A program made the translations under genes and the position numbers. From the NCBI GenBank assembly GCA_029593915.1, contig CP046147.1:2899001-2963000 (forward strand): a stretch of 64,000 bases of DNA, given 5' to 3'. The notes beneath the pieces are model-generated. The model was not told where the DNA came from, searched no databases, and saw only the letters and a program-made list of their open reading frames with translations. Shown here one piece after another: positions 18,671 to 26,805 of the stretch (its first letter is position 1; every line of letters starts with the position of its first letter). The stretch is from Candidatus Lucifugimonas marina (GTDB taxonomy: Bacteria; Chloroflexota; Dehalococcoidia; Lucifugimonadales; Lucifugimonadaceae).

Positions 18671-19420
18671 TTGGAATCTGTAGTCGCAGCCGCACAGTTG
18701 CTTGGTGTCGACCTAGACGCGAAACAACAAGCACAGTTCCAGCGATACCGTGAACTGATTGAACTTCGCAGCAAGCAGTTCAATCTCACCGGACACAAAA
18801 CCTGGGACAAAATTCGCGAAGAGTTGTTCATTCGTTCGCTCCGAGTCCTTTCGCCCGCCGGCGGAAACGTCCCAACGCCAGAATGGTTCGCTGGCAAACG
18901 TGCGATAGATATCGGAACCGGGGCTGGCATACCGGGAATGATCATGAAAATCGCCCTTCCGGATCTGCAGATGACCCTCCTCGATTCGATAGGTAAGCGA
19001 ACAAACTTCCTCATCGAAGTAGCCAACGAGCTAGAACTCACAGGTCTAGAAATAATCAACGGCAGAGCTGAAGATCTGGGTCAGGAACGCGGACATCGTG
19101 AACAGTACGACGTCGTAGTTGCGAGGGCAGTCGCCCGCCTCGCCGAACTCGCGGAACTAACGATTCCGTTCGCCAAAGTAGGCGGAACCGTGATCCTTCC
19201 AAAGAGCCAGGGCGTACAAGATGAAGTTGAGGAAGCCGCTGCCGCTGCCGAACTGCTTGGTACGGCCCCGGCTCTGGTTCTAGAAGTAGACAAACCTGGC
19301 ACTTCCCCGCCCGACGATATGGTTTATTGGATGAAAATCTCTACGACTCACCGCGAGTTTCCACGTAGAGTGGGAATTCCTCACCAATCGCCGCTTATCC
19401 TGCAATCTGACGACGAGTAA
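18671..19420 (+). CDS. rsmG: 16S rRNA (guanine527-N7)-methyltransferase
   Basis: RsmG methylates N7 of G527 in 16S rRNA using S-adenosylmethionine. The 249-residue protein has QFNLTGHKTWDKIREELFIR (family N-terminal segment), the SAM-binding loop IDIGTGAGIPGM, the acidic strand end LLDSIGKRTNFL, and VVVARAVARLAELAELTIPF. The start is TTG; GAGGTGA lies about ten bases upstream. It is followed after 33 bases by a flippase-like membrane gene on the same strand; no gid/parAB neighbours are present. Confidence 0.94.
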   Translation: MESVVAAAQLLGVDLDAKQQAQFQRYRELIELRSKQFNLTGHKTWDKIREELFIRSLRVLSPAGGNVPTPEWFAGKRAIDIGTGAGIPGMIMKIALPDLQMTLLDSIGKRTNFLIEVANELELTGLEIINGRAEDLGQERGHREQYDVVVARAVARLAELAELTIPFAKVGGTVILPKSQGVQDEVEEAAAAAELLGTAPALVLEVDKPGTSPPDDMVYWMKISTTHREFPRRVGIPHQSPLILQSDDE

Positions 19421-19453
19421 GAACTAGCGGTAACCCTCGAATTTCTGGAATAA

Positions 19454-20527
19454 ATGTCCGAACCTTCGTCTAACCAGACACATAATCCCGATCACCACGA
19501 CGATTCGGGAATGCCAAGCGCCGCAACTCTGCGGCAGCGGGTGCTGTCACTCCCAACTCTCGTAGCGATTCTCGTAGGCGCAGTTTTACTCGCCTTCGCT
19601 CTGTGGCGAATTTTCGACTTCGAATGGGACGAAGTGTGGACAAATATCAAGAACGTCCACCCCGGCAAGTACCTGCTGGCGATAGTTCTCTACTACCTGA
19701 GCTTCTGGTTCCGTGGCCTGCGCTGGCGACTGATCGCCCAAACTGCTGAAATAGGCGGCGACAAGGGCAAAAACGTCCCTGGGACTCTCGCACTCTCAGG
19801 AATCATTCTTATGGGATGGTTTGCCAATTCAGTTGCTTTCCTTCGCTTAGGCGACGCCTACAGAGGTTGGGCGCTTGCACGGGAATCTAAAAGCGACTTA
19901 CCGTCGAGCCTGGGCACAGTTCTTGCCGAACGTGTGCAAGACATGGCAGCAGTTCTAATCCTTGTACTTACCGCCGCAATATGGCTCACCATCGAAGGCG
20001 ACTCTAAAGTACCCGGATGGGTTGTATTCGCAGCGTTCGCACTCGTAGGCGCTTTAGTTCTCGGCCTTTTCGTAATGCGAGTGGCTGGAGAACAAATTTC
20101 ACGCCGGCTCCCAGGCCGATTCGAAGCCGCGTTTGTAAATTTCCAAAAAGGAACCCTCAGCAGCTTTTCTGGCAAAGACTTACCACCACAACTTCTACTC
20201 GGGATCATCGGCTGGCTTCTTGAAATCGCACGCTTCTACTTCGTTGCCGATGCAATGGGTATGGATATTTCGTTCGGAATCGTGATGTTTGCGGCATTAG
20301 CAAACGCCATGCTCACGACCATTCCAACCCCCGGCGGATTCGGATTCGTTGAAGGCGGACTTACCGGCTTGCTGATCTTGTTCGGCAGAAGCGACAACGA
20401 AGCTATAAGCCTCGTCGCCGTCGACCGAACGATCAGTTGGCTCAGCGTCGTATTATTTGGCGGAATCCTGTTCGTCGTGTGGCACGCGGTGAAAGCCAAA
20501 AAATCCACAAGCTCCTCACCTAGCTAA
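19454..20527 (+). CDS. lysylphosphatidylglycerol synthase TM-region/UPF0104 flippase-like protein
   Basis: A 357-residue polytopic membrane protein, about eight helices, of the AglD/MprF-N-terminal-like (LPG_synthase_TM, UPF0104) family. Typical features: YYLSFWFRGLRWRLI after helix 2, GWFANSVAFLRLGDAYRGW with the conserved R-x-GD, AERVQDM, and PTPGGFGFVEGG near the end (family PGGxGxxE motif). Members are linked to flipping or modification of glycolipids and phospholipids; the precise substrate here is unknown. Probably co-transcribed with rsmG. Confidence 0.87.
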   Translation: MSEPSSNQTHNPDHHDDSGMPSAATLRQRVLSLPTLVAILVGAVLLAFALWRIFDFEWDEVWTNIKNVHPGKYLLAIVLYYLSFWFRGLRWRLIAQTAEIGGDKGKNVPGTLALSGIILMGWFANSVAFLRLGDAYRGWALARESKSDLPSSLGTVLAERVQDMAAVLILVLTAAIWLTIEGDSKVPGWVVFAAFALVGALVLGLFVMRVAGEQISRRLPGRFEAAFVNFQKGTLSSFSGKDLPPQLLLGIIGWLLEIARFYFVADAMGMDISFGIVMFAALANAMLTTIPTPGGFGFVEGGLTGLLILFGRSDNEAISLVAVDRTISWLSVVLFGGILFVVWHAVKAKKSTSSSPS

Positions 20528-20656
20528 GCCGAAAAATCTGACTCGACTTTTCAAAGTGGGTTAAGATCATCGCCTCGATACTCACTTCCAGATTCGCTGG
20601 TTCTACTTCACGTAGCACTTCGCAGTGCTCAAAAAGATTAAGAAAAGGTATTTCGT

Positions 20657-21505
20657 ATGGCTGATAAGAAGAAAGTGCTCGTTACCGGTCTAAGCGGTCT
20701 AGTTGGAACAGCTCTACGCAAAGATTTCGAAGAGAAATACGAACTATCGTCTCTTTCTCGATACGGCACTGAAGGCCTCGACGATGCCCACAACTTCAAA
20801 GGCAACATCGCCGAAATCGAAACGATGATTCCAGCCTTCGAAGGTCAGCACACAGTCGTTCATCTCGCTGCCGACCGTAGTGCCAATGCCAACTGGGAAT
20901 CAGCACTCCGCAACAACTTCGTTGGTGTTTACAACGTATATGAAGCCGCCAAGCGTACTGGCGTAAAGCGAGTCGTCTTCGGTAGCTCACAGCACGCCAT
21001 CGGTGGGTTCTACCGTGACGAGCCGTACAAGTCGATTCTTCAAGGAAACTACGAAGGAATCGAGCACGGCAAGTTCAAGAAGATCGACGAAACGGTTCCG
21101 TTCCGACCCGACGGCTACTACGGAGCGTCGAAGGGTTACGCAGAAGGACTCGGCAGCTACTACTCAGAGTGGCACGGTATCTCTTCGATCAACATTCGAA
21201 TTGGCTGGACAATCTCCGACGACGACCCAACGGTAGCGCCCGGCGGACTGTCTATGTGGCTGTCACACCGCGACACTGCTCAAATCCACGTGAAAGCCGT
21301 CGATGCTCCAGACGACCTCATGTACACAGTCGTATTCGCCATGAGCGACAACCACTGGAATATCTTTTCTCTGGACAAGGCACGTGAAGTACTCGGATAC
21401 GAACCCCAGGACAATGCAGGTACGGAGCTAAACCCAAACAAGAGCCTCTCAGAACGAGACGACACCGACTTCAAGCAACACGAAGAAGACCCTGAATCGT
21501 ACTAG
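20657..21505 (+). CDS. NAD-dependent epimerase/dehydratase
   Basis: Extended SDR of 282 residues. The Rossmann glycine motif is VLVTGLSGLVGTAL (TGxxGxxG) at residues 7-20, an acidic NIAEIE segment follows, VVHLAADRS is strand 4, and the catalytic pair is YYGASKGYAEGLG (Y-x3-K). AAAAGG lies upstream of the ATG. Substrates of such proteins are nucleotide sugars or uronates; the sequence resembles the uronate-dehydrogenase-like group, but this is not certain. Single gene, last one before tRNA-Ala and the integrated element. Confidence 0.88.
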   Translation: MADKKKVLVTGLSGLVGTALRKDFEEKYELSSLSRYGTEGLDDAHNFKGNIAEIETMIPAFEGQHTVVHLAADRSANANWESALRNNFVGVYNVYEAAKRTGVKRVVFGSSQHAIGGFYRDEPYKSILQGNYEGIEHGKFKKIDETVPFRPDGYYGASKGYAEGLGSYYSEWHGISSINIRIGWTISDDDPTVAPGGLSMWLSHRDTAQIHVKAVDAPDDLMYTVVFAMSDNHWNIFSLDKAREVLGYEPQDNAGTELNPNKSLSERDDTDFKQHEEDPESY

Positions 21506-21525
21506 GGCATAGGCCCAAACCGGTC

Positions 21526-21651
21526 CTCCCCCGGATAGGGGGAGTTAGTGGGGGAGACTGCGACGCGGAGCCGAGTCGTCCGACGACGAGCGCGACTAAC
21601 GCCAACTTGCCAGCTTCCTCCCTTCTTATTCCTTCTCCCTCAGGGAGAAGG
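21526..21651. repeat. two GC-rich hairpins in an interspersed-repeat-like spacer
   Basis: The spacer after the epimerase holds CTCCCCC-ggata-GGGGGAG (21526-21544) and a ten-base-pair hairpin CCTTCTCCCT-C-AGGGAGAAGG (21631-21651), each next to the related strings GTTAGTGGGGGAG and GGTTAGGTTGAGGGGG. This resembles dispersed intergenic repeats rather than coding sequence. The first hairpin could end epimerase transcription but lacks a T-tract. Confidence 0.5.
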
Positions 21652-21755
21652 TTAGGTTGAGGGGGAACGCACTTGAAGCCAACCACGCTCGAAACTGCTA
21701 CCTCACAAAGCACCCCTGTGCTACGATTTTTTAGTTGGGTAATTCGTAACCGCTC

Positions 21756-23414
21756 TCAGAAGCCATCTCGAACCGCCCACCCCGCACGAAAAACGGGGCT
21801 GTAGCTCAATTGGGAGAGCGCTTCAATGGCATTGAAGAGGTAGAGGGTTCGAATCCCTCCAGCTCCACCAAACGACACTGTAGGTGGTACACCCTCCTCG
21901 CTAAGACTGGATTTTTCCGGTGGAAGTGGGAGGGTGTACTCCGTTTCGACGATATTGCCCTTTTTACGAATGGTCTTTACAAACGTCCTCAGGAACGTTT
22001 TTCGTTGTGAAAGAGTACCGGCTGCGAGCAGGCCTTTGAGGTCGGCCAAGTATCGGAGCACTTCCTCGGTTTGCACGAGTTTCGACTCGGTCTCCACATC
22101 AGAGTAATGAATCGCTTGAATATCTTCTACGAGCGTCTTTTCTCGATCACGCAACTCACGTAATCTGGGCGCGAGGTCGATCATTGGCAGATCACCCCGT
22201 TCGATGATGTCGTAGAGCCGACTCAGCCGCTTTCGTACTTTCGTAATTTCACCGGAAATTACGGCCGACTCGGCCTTCAATGACTTTGCGCGGGTAACAA
22301 GAGTTTCGTTCGTAAGTTCAACGAGTCGAATGAGATTAGGCTCAGTTAGGACGACATGCAGGATCCTTGCCATAACCCTTTGTTCGATCAGATTCTTTTC
22401 GACCGGTGTACCACCACACTCTGTATTTCCGAGTCTGTAAGCAGTTCCACACACGTAGTAGGAATATTTACCCGACTTCGCAGCATGCCCGATCAACAGA
22501 GCTCCACAATCGCCGCATGTAAGAATTCCGCTGAGTAAGAATCTCGATCCTGCTCTCCTCGCATTGAGTGTCTTTGGAGCCCGGTCTTTGAGCGATGCTT
22601 GAACACGATCGAATGTACTCCGATCGATTATCACCGGAAATGCATCTTCAACCCTGATCGGCTCAAGACCGGCCTCCCGATGATGTCTTCCTCGTTCACC
22701 AAACACGAGAGTGCCTGTATAGGCAGGGTTCACCAGGATCTTGTGCACTCGCCCTCGGCCCCACTTCTTACCCCGAGGCGATGGGACCCCTTTCGAGTTC
22801 AAACTTACAGCGATATCCTTCACACCTGTTCCATTCAGCGCTAACCTAAATATCTCCTCGACGATCTCCGAGCTACCGGCCTCGATCATTAGCGTTGATC
22901 GTTCTTTTGCTCCGTCGACAACTTTCTTTCGTCGATATCCGTACGGGGCACGAGAGTTTACCCAAAATCCTCTCGATGCCGCTTCACGCATCCCTCTTAC
23001 GACATCCTGTGCAAGATTCAGAGAGTAGAACTCGTCAACTGTCTCGATAATTCCTGCTAAAAGCTGCCCTGATGGACTTTCATCGATGGGTTCATTTATC
23101 GAGATCACCTTGATGCCCTGCTTCTTGAGCATCGCCTTGAAGACGATCGAGTCTTCACGGTTTCGGGCGAAACGACTGAGTTTCCAGACCAAAATCCCTT
23201 CAAACGGTCTCGGACCCCGTTTGGCGTCCGAGATCATTTTCAAGAACTTTGGCCGGTCTGCCGACCGACCACTCTCGGCTTCTTCGATGTACTCCTCAAC
23301 GATGATCATGTCGTTATCGAGCGCATGTCGTCGAAGGGCATTGATCTGTGCCGATGTGGAAAGCTCAACGTCCTGTGCAAGCGACGAGGCACGAGCATAG
23401 GTTGCAACATTCAT
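21756..23414 (-). CDS. large serine recombinase (integrase)
   Basis: Site-specific recombinase of 552 residues that probably inserts and excises the element. The catalytic domain starts MNVATYARASS with nucleophile Ser10 in Y-A-R-A-S, and has LVWKLSRFARN plus the YSLNLAQDVVRGMREAASRGFW transition into the recombinase domain. A zinc ribbon (CGDCG ... YYVCGTAYRLGNTECGG) near residue 300-330 and a coiled coil (about 365-450) follow, as in phage-type integrases. The last 37 residues, from about GGAGGIRTL, are read from the antisense of tRNA-Ala and the upstream chromosome, so they are a product of integration. Its gene follows the HTH-like gene by 19 bases. Confidence 0.92.
   Translation of the reverse strand: MNVATYARASSLAQDVELSTSAQINALRRHALDNDMIIVEEYIEEAESGRSADRPKFLKMISDAKRGPRPFEGILVWKLSRFARNREDSIVFKAMLKKQGIKVISINEPIDESPSGQLLAGIIETVDEFYSLNLAQDVVRGMREAASRGFWVNSRAPYGYRRKKVVDGAKERSTLMIEAGSSEIVEEIFRLALNGTGVKDIAVSLNSKGVPSPRGKKWGRGRVHKILVNPAYTGTLVFGERGRHHREAGLEPIRVEDAFPVIIDRSTFDRVQASLKDRAPKTLNARRAGSRFLLSGILTCGDCGALLIGHAAKSGKYSYYVCGTAYRLGNTECGGTPVEKNLIEQRVMARILHVVLTEPNLIRLVELTNETLVTRAKSLKAESAVISGEITKVRKRLSRLYDIIERGDLPMIDLAPRLRELRDREKTLVEDIQAIHYSDVETESKLVQTEEVLRYLADLKGLLAAGTLSQRKTFLRTFVKTIRKKGNIVETEYTLPLPPEKSSLSEEGVPPTVSFGGAGGIRTLYLFNAIEALSQLSYSPVFRAGWAVRDGF
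21795..21870 (+). tRNA. tRNA-Ala (anticodon GGC)
   Basis: Folds as a full cloverleaf: acceptor GGGGCTG / CAGCTCC (one G-T pair), D-arm GCTC...GAGC, anticodon stem CTTCA/TGAAG with loop ATGGCAT giving anticodon GGC, T-arm GAGGG-TTCGAAT-CCCTC, discriminator A and an encoded CCA at 21868-21870. The gene is the integration target of the element that begins at 21871: its last ten bases are repeated at 39908-39917. Its original downstream terminator now lies at 39927-39958, 18 kb away. Confidence 0.97.
21861..21890. other. attL: tRNA 3' core plus left arm
   Basis: Core AGCTCCACCA (21861-21870) followed by element arm AACGACACTGTAGGTGGTAC. It lies inside the 3' part of the serine recombinase frame, so the integrase's last codons are read across the junction. 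Joined with the right arm it gives a symmetric attP of about 50 bases, the size usual for large serine integrases. Confidence 0.8.
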
Positions 23415-23433
23415 GAATCAACCTCCTCTTTAA

Positions 23434-24351
23434 TCAAAGTCGGAATCTTTTACAGCTTTTACATGTTCCTGGCAGGTAGGTGACCATCCTGAGCATCGCC
23501 AGTTCTTCGAGTAGACCGGAACTCGCCCTGGTGAGCGCGGTCCAGCTGGTCAGGATGTCTCGACCTACATCCGAAACCGATACACCCCTGACCTTGGCTG
23601 AGATCATGGTTCTGAGGTCATCAACGTCGTCGAACGATAACGATGTCAGTTTTGTCGATCCCAGCCAAATCCCACCTTGATCTGGATCGATGACTAAATC
23701 ACGCAGCACTTCGTCAACACTGTGGTCACTCTTGATCCGGTCGTTCGCTGCTGCGGTCTCTATCCTAGATAGTCCAGCCATTTCGAATGGTTCATCGACG
23801 CTTTCTGGAGCACCAGGACCAGCTGCTAACTCTATTTGGATCTGGGCAGCAAAACGTGTTCTCATAGCTATCCAGTGAGCTACCGAGTCGGAGAACTTAT
23901 CTAACTGCTTCCACATCTTGTCCGAGGGCAGATGCTCTTTCAGAAGACGTAACTCGATCGATTCCTCGCTAGGAATACGAACGCGCCAGGAGCTTCCCGC
24001 TAGCTCAGCGGTGACAGACCCGATCGCCACTTTGTTCACCGTGACAGCGTACAAAGGCAGTGGGTTCAACCTGCCAGTTGTAGTTGACTTGATCGCTTTT
24101 GTAAGAGGGTCAATGCCTGCAAGGAGATGCTTGGAGTGTTCCCGGATCGCATGTTGTAACTCGGCAGCACTTGCCGCTCTTTCAGCGATTTCGGCCTTGG
24201 TTTTTTTCAGGGCCCGCTCGATCGTCCGGGAATCGACCACCTTCCCGGTTCGGTCACGGTGCTTTTTACGAATCTCAGCGACCGTAAGACCCTGGAGCGC
24301 CAGCTCGGCCCATTGACGCGCATGGGTTGGATTGACAGTTCGGGGCATCAC
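23434..24351 (-). CDS. integrase-linked protein with putative N-terminal HTH
   Basis: I do not recognise this 305-residue protein. The N-terminus (THARQWAELALQGLTVAEIR, then GKVVDSRTIERALKKTKAE) reads as a helix-turn-helix like those of resolvases or small regulators. The middle is helical, with a strand-rich SSWRVRIPSEESIEL section, and the end has CKSCKRFRL, a C-x2-C pair. Its stop is 19 bases before the integrase start, so both are one transcript. Candidate roles are regulator or directionality factor of the integrase, by position only. Confidence 0.75.
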   Translation of the reverse strand: MMPRTVNPTHARQWAELALQGLTVAEIRKKHRDRTGKVVDSRTIERALKKTKAEIAERAASAAELQHAIREHSKHLLAGIDPLTKAIKSTTTGRLNPLPLYAVTVNKVAIGSVTAELAGSSWRVRIPSEESIELRLLKEHLPSDKMWKQLDKFSDSVAHWIAMRTRFAAQIQIELAAGPGAPESVDEPFEMAGLSRIETAAANDRIKSDHSVDEVLRDLVIDPDQGGIWLGSTKLTSLSFDDVDDLRTMISAKVRGVSVSDVGRDILTSWTALTRASSGLLEELAMLRMVTYLPGTCKSCKRFRL

Positions 24352-24457
24352 ACATCTCCGACAGATAGGTGGTCGTCATCTTTTAATAATATCAGAGACA
24401 TTATTTATTCCATGTTGGTGTTCTTAGTACATTTTCATACACGGGTATGGTTCCCCC

Positions 24458-24652
24458 ATGTCCGGTATCAGAAAGCGAAATGGCAGCGACGAATCGTCCC
24501 ATGTTGAGGACGGTCTCGTGATCCTCGCTTCAATGCTGGCGGACATGCTGGCTGGGGCCAGCCAGGACAGATCTCACGCTGCTCCAGAAGACCCTTCAAT
24601 TGAGGTCGAGGATGCGCAGCCGTCGGGACCCAGGAGCCCCGGCCAGTCCTAA
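24458..24652 (+). CDS. small acidic ORF of 64 residues
   Basis: Short frame between the integrase operon and the zinc-finger gene. It has one hydrophobic helix (GLVILASMLADMLAGA) and a Pro/Ser-rich acidic tail. No convincing Shine-Dalgarno precedes the ATG (CCCCC lies there). May be a real small element gene or chance; position at the left end of a mobile element makes an accessory role possible. Confidence 0.3.
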   Translation: MSGIRKRNGSDESSHVEDGLVILASMLADMLAGASQDRSHAAPEDPSIEVEDAQPSGPRSPGQS

Positions 24653-24790
24653 AGCCTCAACCCCAATAGATGTCTGAAGAAAGCCATTGCATCGAAATTT
24701 ATCTACGCCTCACATCGTTACGGCAACTGCTTACGCTTTTACGTTCGCAAGAACATTCCCAAGATCGTTTGTGAATGCCTTGGCAAATGC

Positions 24791-24879
24791 CATTAGTGTG
24801 CGCGCGTACGGGGGCTCCATTCGTCCTCGTATCAACACGAAAACACATATCGAATAGAGAACAATGGAGCACACTAATG
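24791..24879 (+). promoter_or_regulatory. long-range hairpin that covers the ribosome site and start codon
   Basis: CATTAGTGTGC (24791-24801) is the exact reverse complement of GCACACTAATG (24869-24879), which contains the ATG start; GCTCCATT (24814-24821) is the reverse complement of AATGGAGC (24863-24870), which contains the GGAG ribosome site. Together they would pair in the leader RNA and hide both signals, with about 40 bases in the loop. A translational control element is inferred. Confidence 0.5.
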
Positions 24880-25875
24880 CCAGGTAGAAAGCGAAAGCAC
24901 CAAAAAAATCGTGCTCGAGAAAGTGACTACAGACCGCCCAGCAGGGAACCCAATACAGGAAAAGAGATAGTCGACGAGGAACTGGTCAAGAGTGGCGCTA
25001 TACAAGGAGCTAGAGCTGATAGTTTCTCGGACGGTGGTTTCGGATGTCCTGATTGCTCCTGGACTACACCGAAAAAAGGTAATTCAGGTATTCAAGCGCT
25101 CAGGGCTCATTCTAAGGTCCACGTCAGAGACCGCAGGGCCGTTGTGAGCACCCTCACCATTCAGGCAGCGGTCCTCGTGGTGGCGGTTGCGATTACCCTA
25201 ACTCCGGTTTTCCTACAGATCGGCTTATCGGATGTCGTAAGTGATATTCGGTTCTACGTTCCAGTCAACACTGAACTTATTCTCGGGACGACAGTCGTCG
25301 CATCCACCGTCCTCACCGTTTCAGTTTTACTCACCGGAAGCCAGTACGTCATGAGAGGAAAACGTCGGTGGGGGTTCCGGTATACGTGGTCTGTACGTCT
25401 GTTGGTGGCATATATGTTGCTGGCAGCGAGTTTGAAGTGGTCAGAGGATGGACAAGACATCTGGTTACACTGGCTCGCTCCGGTTCTCGTTCTCTGGGCT
25501 GCATGGGCATTGATTGGAACCGACGTTGCGTTGACCCTGCTGGCCATAAAACGCGGGACTTTTGAGCCGCGAAATCAACGCAAACTCCTGAAGTCAAAGA
25601 ACGAGATAACTAATCAGAGGATAGGCATCTTCCGTCGCAGCGTTCAGGTGCGAATTCGAAATGGTCTAATCGTTCTAGACAAGCTTTCGAAAAGGCGTCG
25701 TAACTCCTACAACCAACTCGGTGTCGGTGAGACCCGACTCATCAAGAGAAGTCAACAAACACGGCTAGAACGGGAAGAGGAACAGCGCCAGAAACTCAAG
25801 CGAAGGAATCTGAAAAGCCAACGAGACCAAGGTCGGAGAAACAGGCCCGATGACGCTTCATCTCGTGGTGTGTGA
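24877..25875 (+). CDS. C2H2 zinc-finger membrane protein, unrecognised
   Basis: A 332-residue protein of unknown function. The start at ATG 24877 is set by GGAG eight bases upstream; an upstream frame to 24775 lacks such a site. Layout: basic N-terminus (GRKRKHQKNRARE), a C2H2-like finger (C57-x2-C60-x17-H78-x3-H82, FGCPDCSW ... ALRAHSKVH), four membrane helices (about 90-115, 128-150, 170-190, 200-225), then a very basic, Arg/Gln-rich cytoplasmic tail likely to form a coiled coil and bind nucleic acid. A finger joined to a membrane domain and basic tail is unusual in bacteria. Lies in the integrative element. Confidence 0.75.
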   Translation: MPGRKRKHQKNRARESDYRPPSREPNTGKEIVDEELVKSGAIQGARADSFSDGGFGCPDCSWTTPKKGNSGIQALRAHSKVHVRDRRAVVSTLTIQAAVLVVAVAITLTPVFLQIGLSDVVSDIRFYVPVNTELILGTTVVASTVLTVSVLLTGSQYVMRGKRRWGFRYTWSVRLLVAYMLLAASLKWSEDGQDIWLHWLAPVLVLWAAWALIGTDVALTLLAIKRGTFEPRNQRKLLKSKNEITNQRIGIFRRSVQVRIRNGLIVLDKLSKRRRNSYNQLGVGETRLIKRSQQTRLEREEEQRQKLKRRNLKSQRDQGRRNRPDDASSRGV

Positions 25876-25942
25876 AGTTGAACGTTAGGGATGCTTATAC
25901 GGCGTGGTGCGATGATTGTGGGTTTAATTCATTTCTTTCAGG

Positions 25943-26085
25943 GGTTCTGTCAGAACTTAGTGTCATACCCTGTTTTACGCCGTGAAAATAACATCCAACA
26001 CAGACTCATCGAGAACAAAATCGCCGGAATCCTGGACAGAGTTCGGTATTAATCTGAGCTTGTGCGCTGAGTCCTGACAGAATCC
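25943..26085. repeat. MITE-like element with IS6-family ends
   Basis: The left end GGTTCTGTCAGAACTTAGTG (25943-25962) differs at one base from the terminal repeat of the intact IS at 38646, and the right end (26065-26085, ...CTGAGTCCTGACAGAATCC) is an imperfect copy of the other terminal repeat. The 100-base core has no coding capacity and does not resemble the IS interior. Probably a non-autonomous element mobilised by the IS6-family transposase. No target duplication is visible. Confidence 0.65.
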
Positions 26086-26097
26086 CACACGAGGGGT

Positions 26098-26805
26098 TCA
26101 GATCAGTGGGCCTCTACCCTTGAGAGCGCGGAAAAATCGATCTTGGTACTCGTCGAAAAGCTGCCACGCTTCCAATTCTCTGTGCAATACGGCTGGATCG
26201 AGGTTACCGTCTTGGACTTGGCGAAGTGAATCCTCGATTCGTAATCGAGCGTCGATCGGTACGCCGTTATCCATTTTCATGCGGCCCGATCGCACAAAGT
26301 CAGCGGCATTTTTGGGTCCCGAACTGTTCGTCAGGTCAAAGATGAATTTCATCAGCGACACGTCCCATAGCTCGTCTACACCGAGTATTACGGCTTCAAG
26401 TGGCTGCGATTCGCTGTCAATCCGTTTGCTAATCCGTTCGGCCACCTCTTCGGGTCGACTTGAGATGATCTCCATCTGTAATGGTTCGTTTGAATATGTG
26501 TAAAGAATGCCGGCATCGTCTGCCTGACCTCGACGAATCAGCTCACGCATGAAATCTTGAGCTTCCTCGCCGAATCCAACGGTCCTGGAAAGGAAGTGTG
26601 GCGTCACGATCTGAGGGCGTTCAGCCTTTACCTTGCCCCTCCTCAACACCGCTTCTTCGGTCCGTTTATCGGCGTCCAAAGCCTGATACATGGGCCTCGT
26701 CACCATGTTGTAGGTAACCACGGTGGCACCAAAACTGGCCAGTTTTTGGGAAGGCATTCTGACCACGACTGTATTAATCAGGACATTTAGGAATTCGGGG
26801 TTCAT
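26098..26805 (-). CDS. hypothetical protein, 235 residues
   Basis: I do not recognise the family. ATG at 26805 is preferred to TTG at 26826, which would overlap poorly with any ribosome site. The protein is soluble, with no signal or membrane helix. It has an N-terminal strand region (TVVVRMPSQKLASFGATVVTYN), a central RPQIVTPHFLSR-GFGEEAQDFMRELIRRG segment, and a C-terminal helical, acidic part (LEAWQLFDEYQDRFFRALKGRG). The even spacing of conserved-looking motifs suggests a true protein. Lies between the MITE and the enolase-superfamily gene on the opposite strand. Confidence 0.7.
   Translation of the reverse strand: MNPEFLNVLINTVVVRMPSQKLASFGATVVTYNMVTRPMYQALDADKRTEEAVLRRGKVKAERPQIVTPHFLSRTVGFGEEAQDFMRELIRRGQADDAGILYTYSNEPLQMEIISSRPEEVAERISKRIDSESQPLEAVILGVDELWDVSLMKFIFDLTNSSGPKNAADFVRSGRMKMDNGVPIDARLRIEDSLRQVQDGNLDPAVLHRELEAWQLFDEYQDRFFRALKGRGPLI

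Noticed and set aside
21471-21713. Minus-strand frame of 80 residues with PEGEG and PPIRG segments
   Set aside because: It translates the hairpin-bearing repeat after the epimerase; such strings recur from dispersed repeats and there is no ribosome site.
21756-21870. C-terminal GGAGGIRTLYLFNAIEAL of the integrase as a functional domain
   Set aside because: It is antisense tRNA-Ala sequence gained by integration and not a conserved domain.
24775-24876. Longer start for the zinc-finger membrane protein
   Set aside because: The extra residues come from the inverted-repeat leader and there is no ribosome site, whereas ATG 24877 has GGAG at good spacing.
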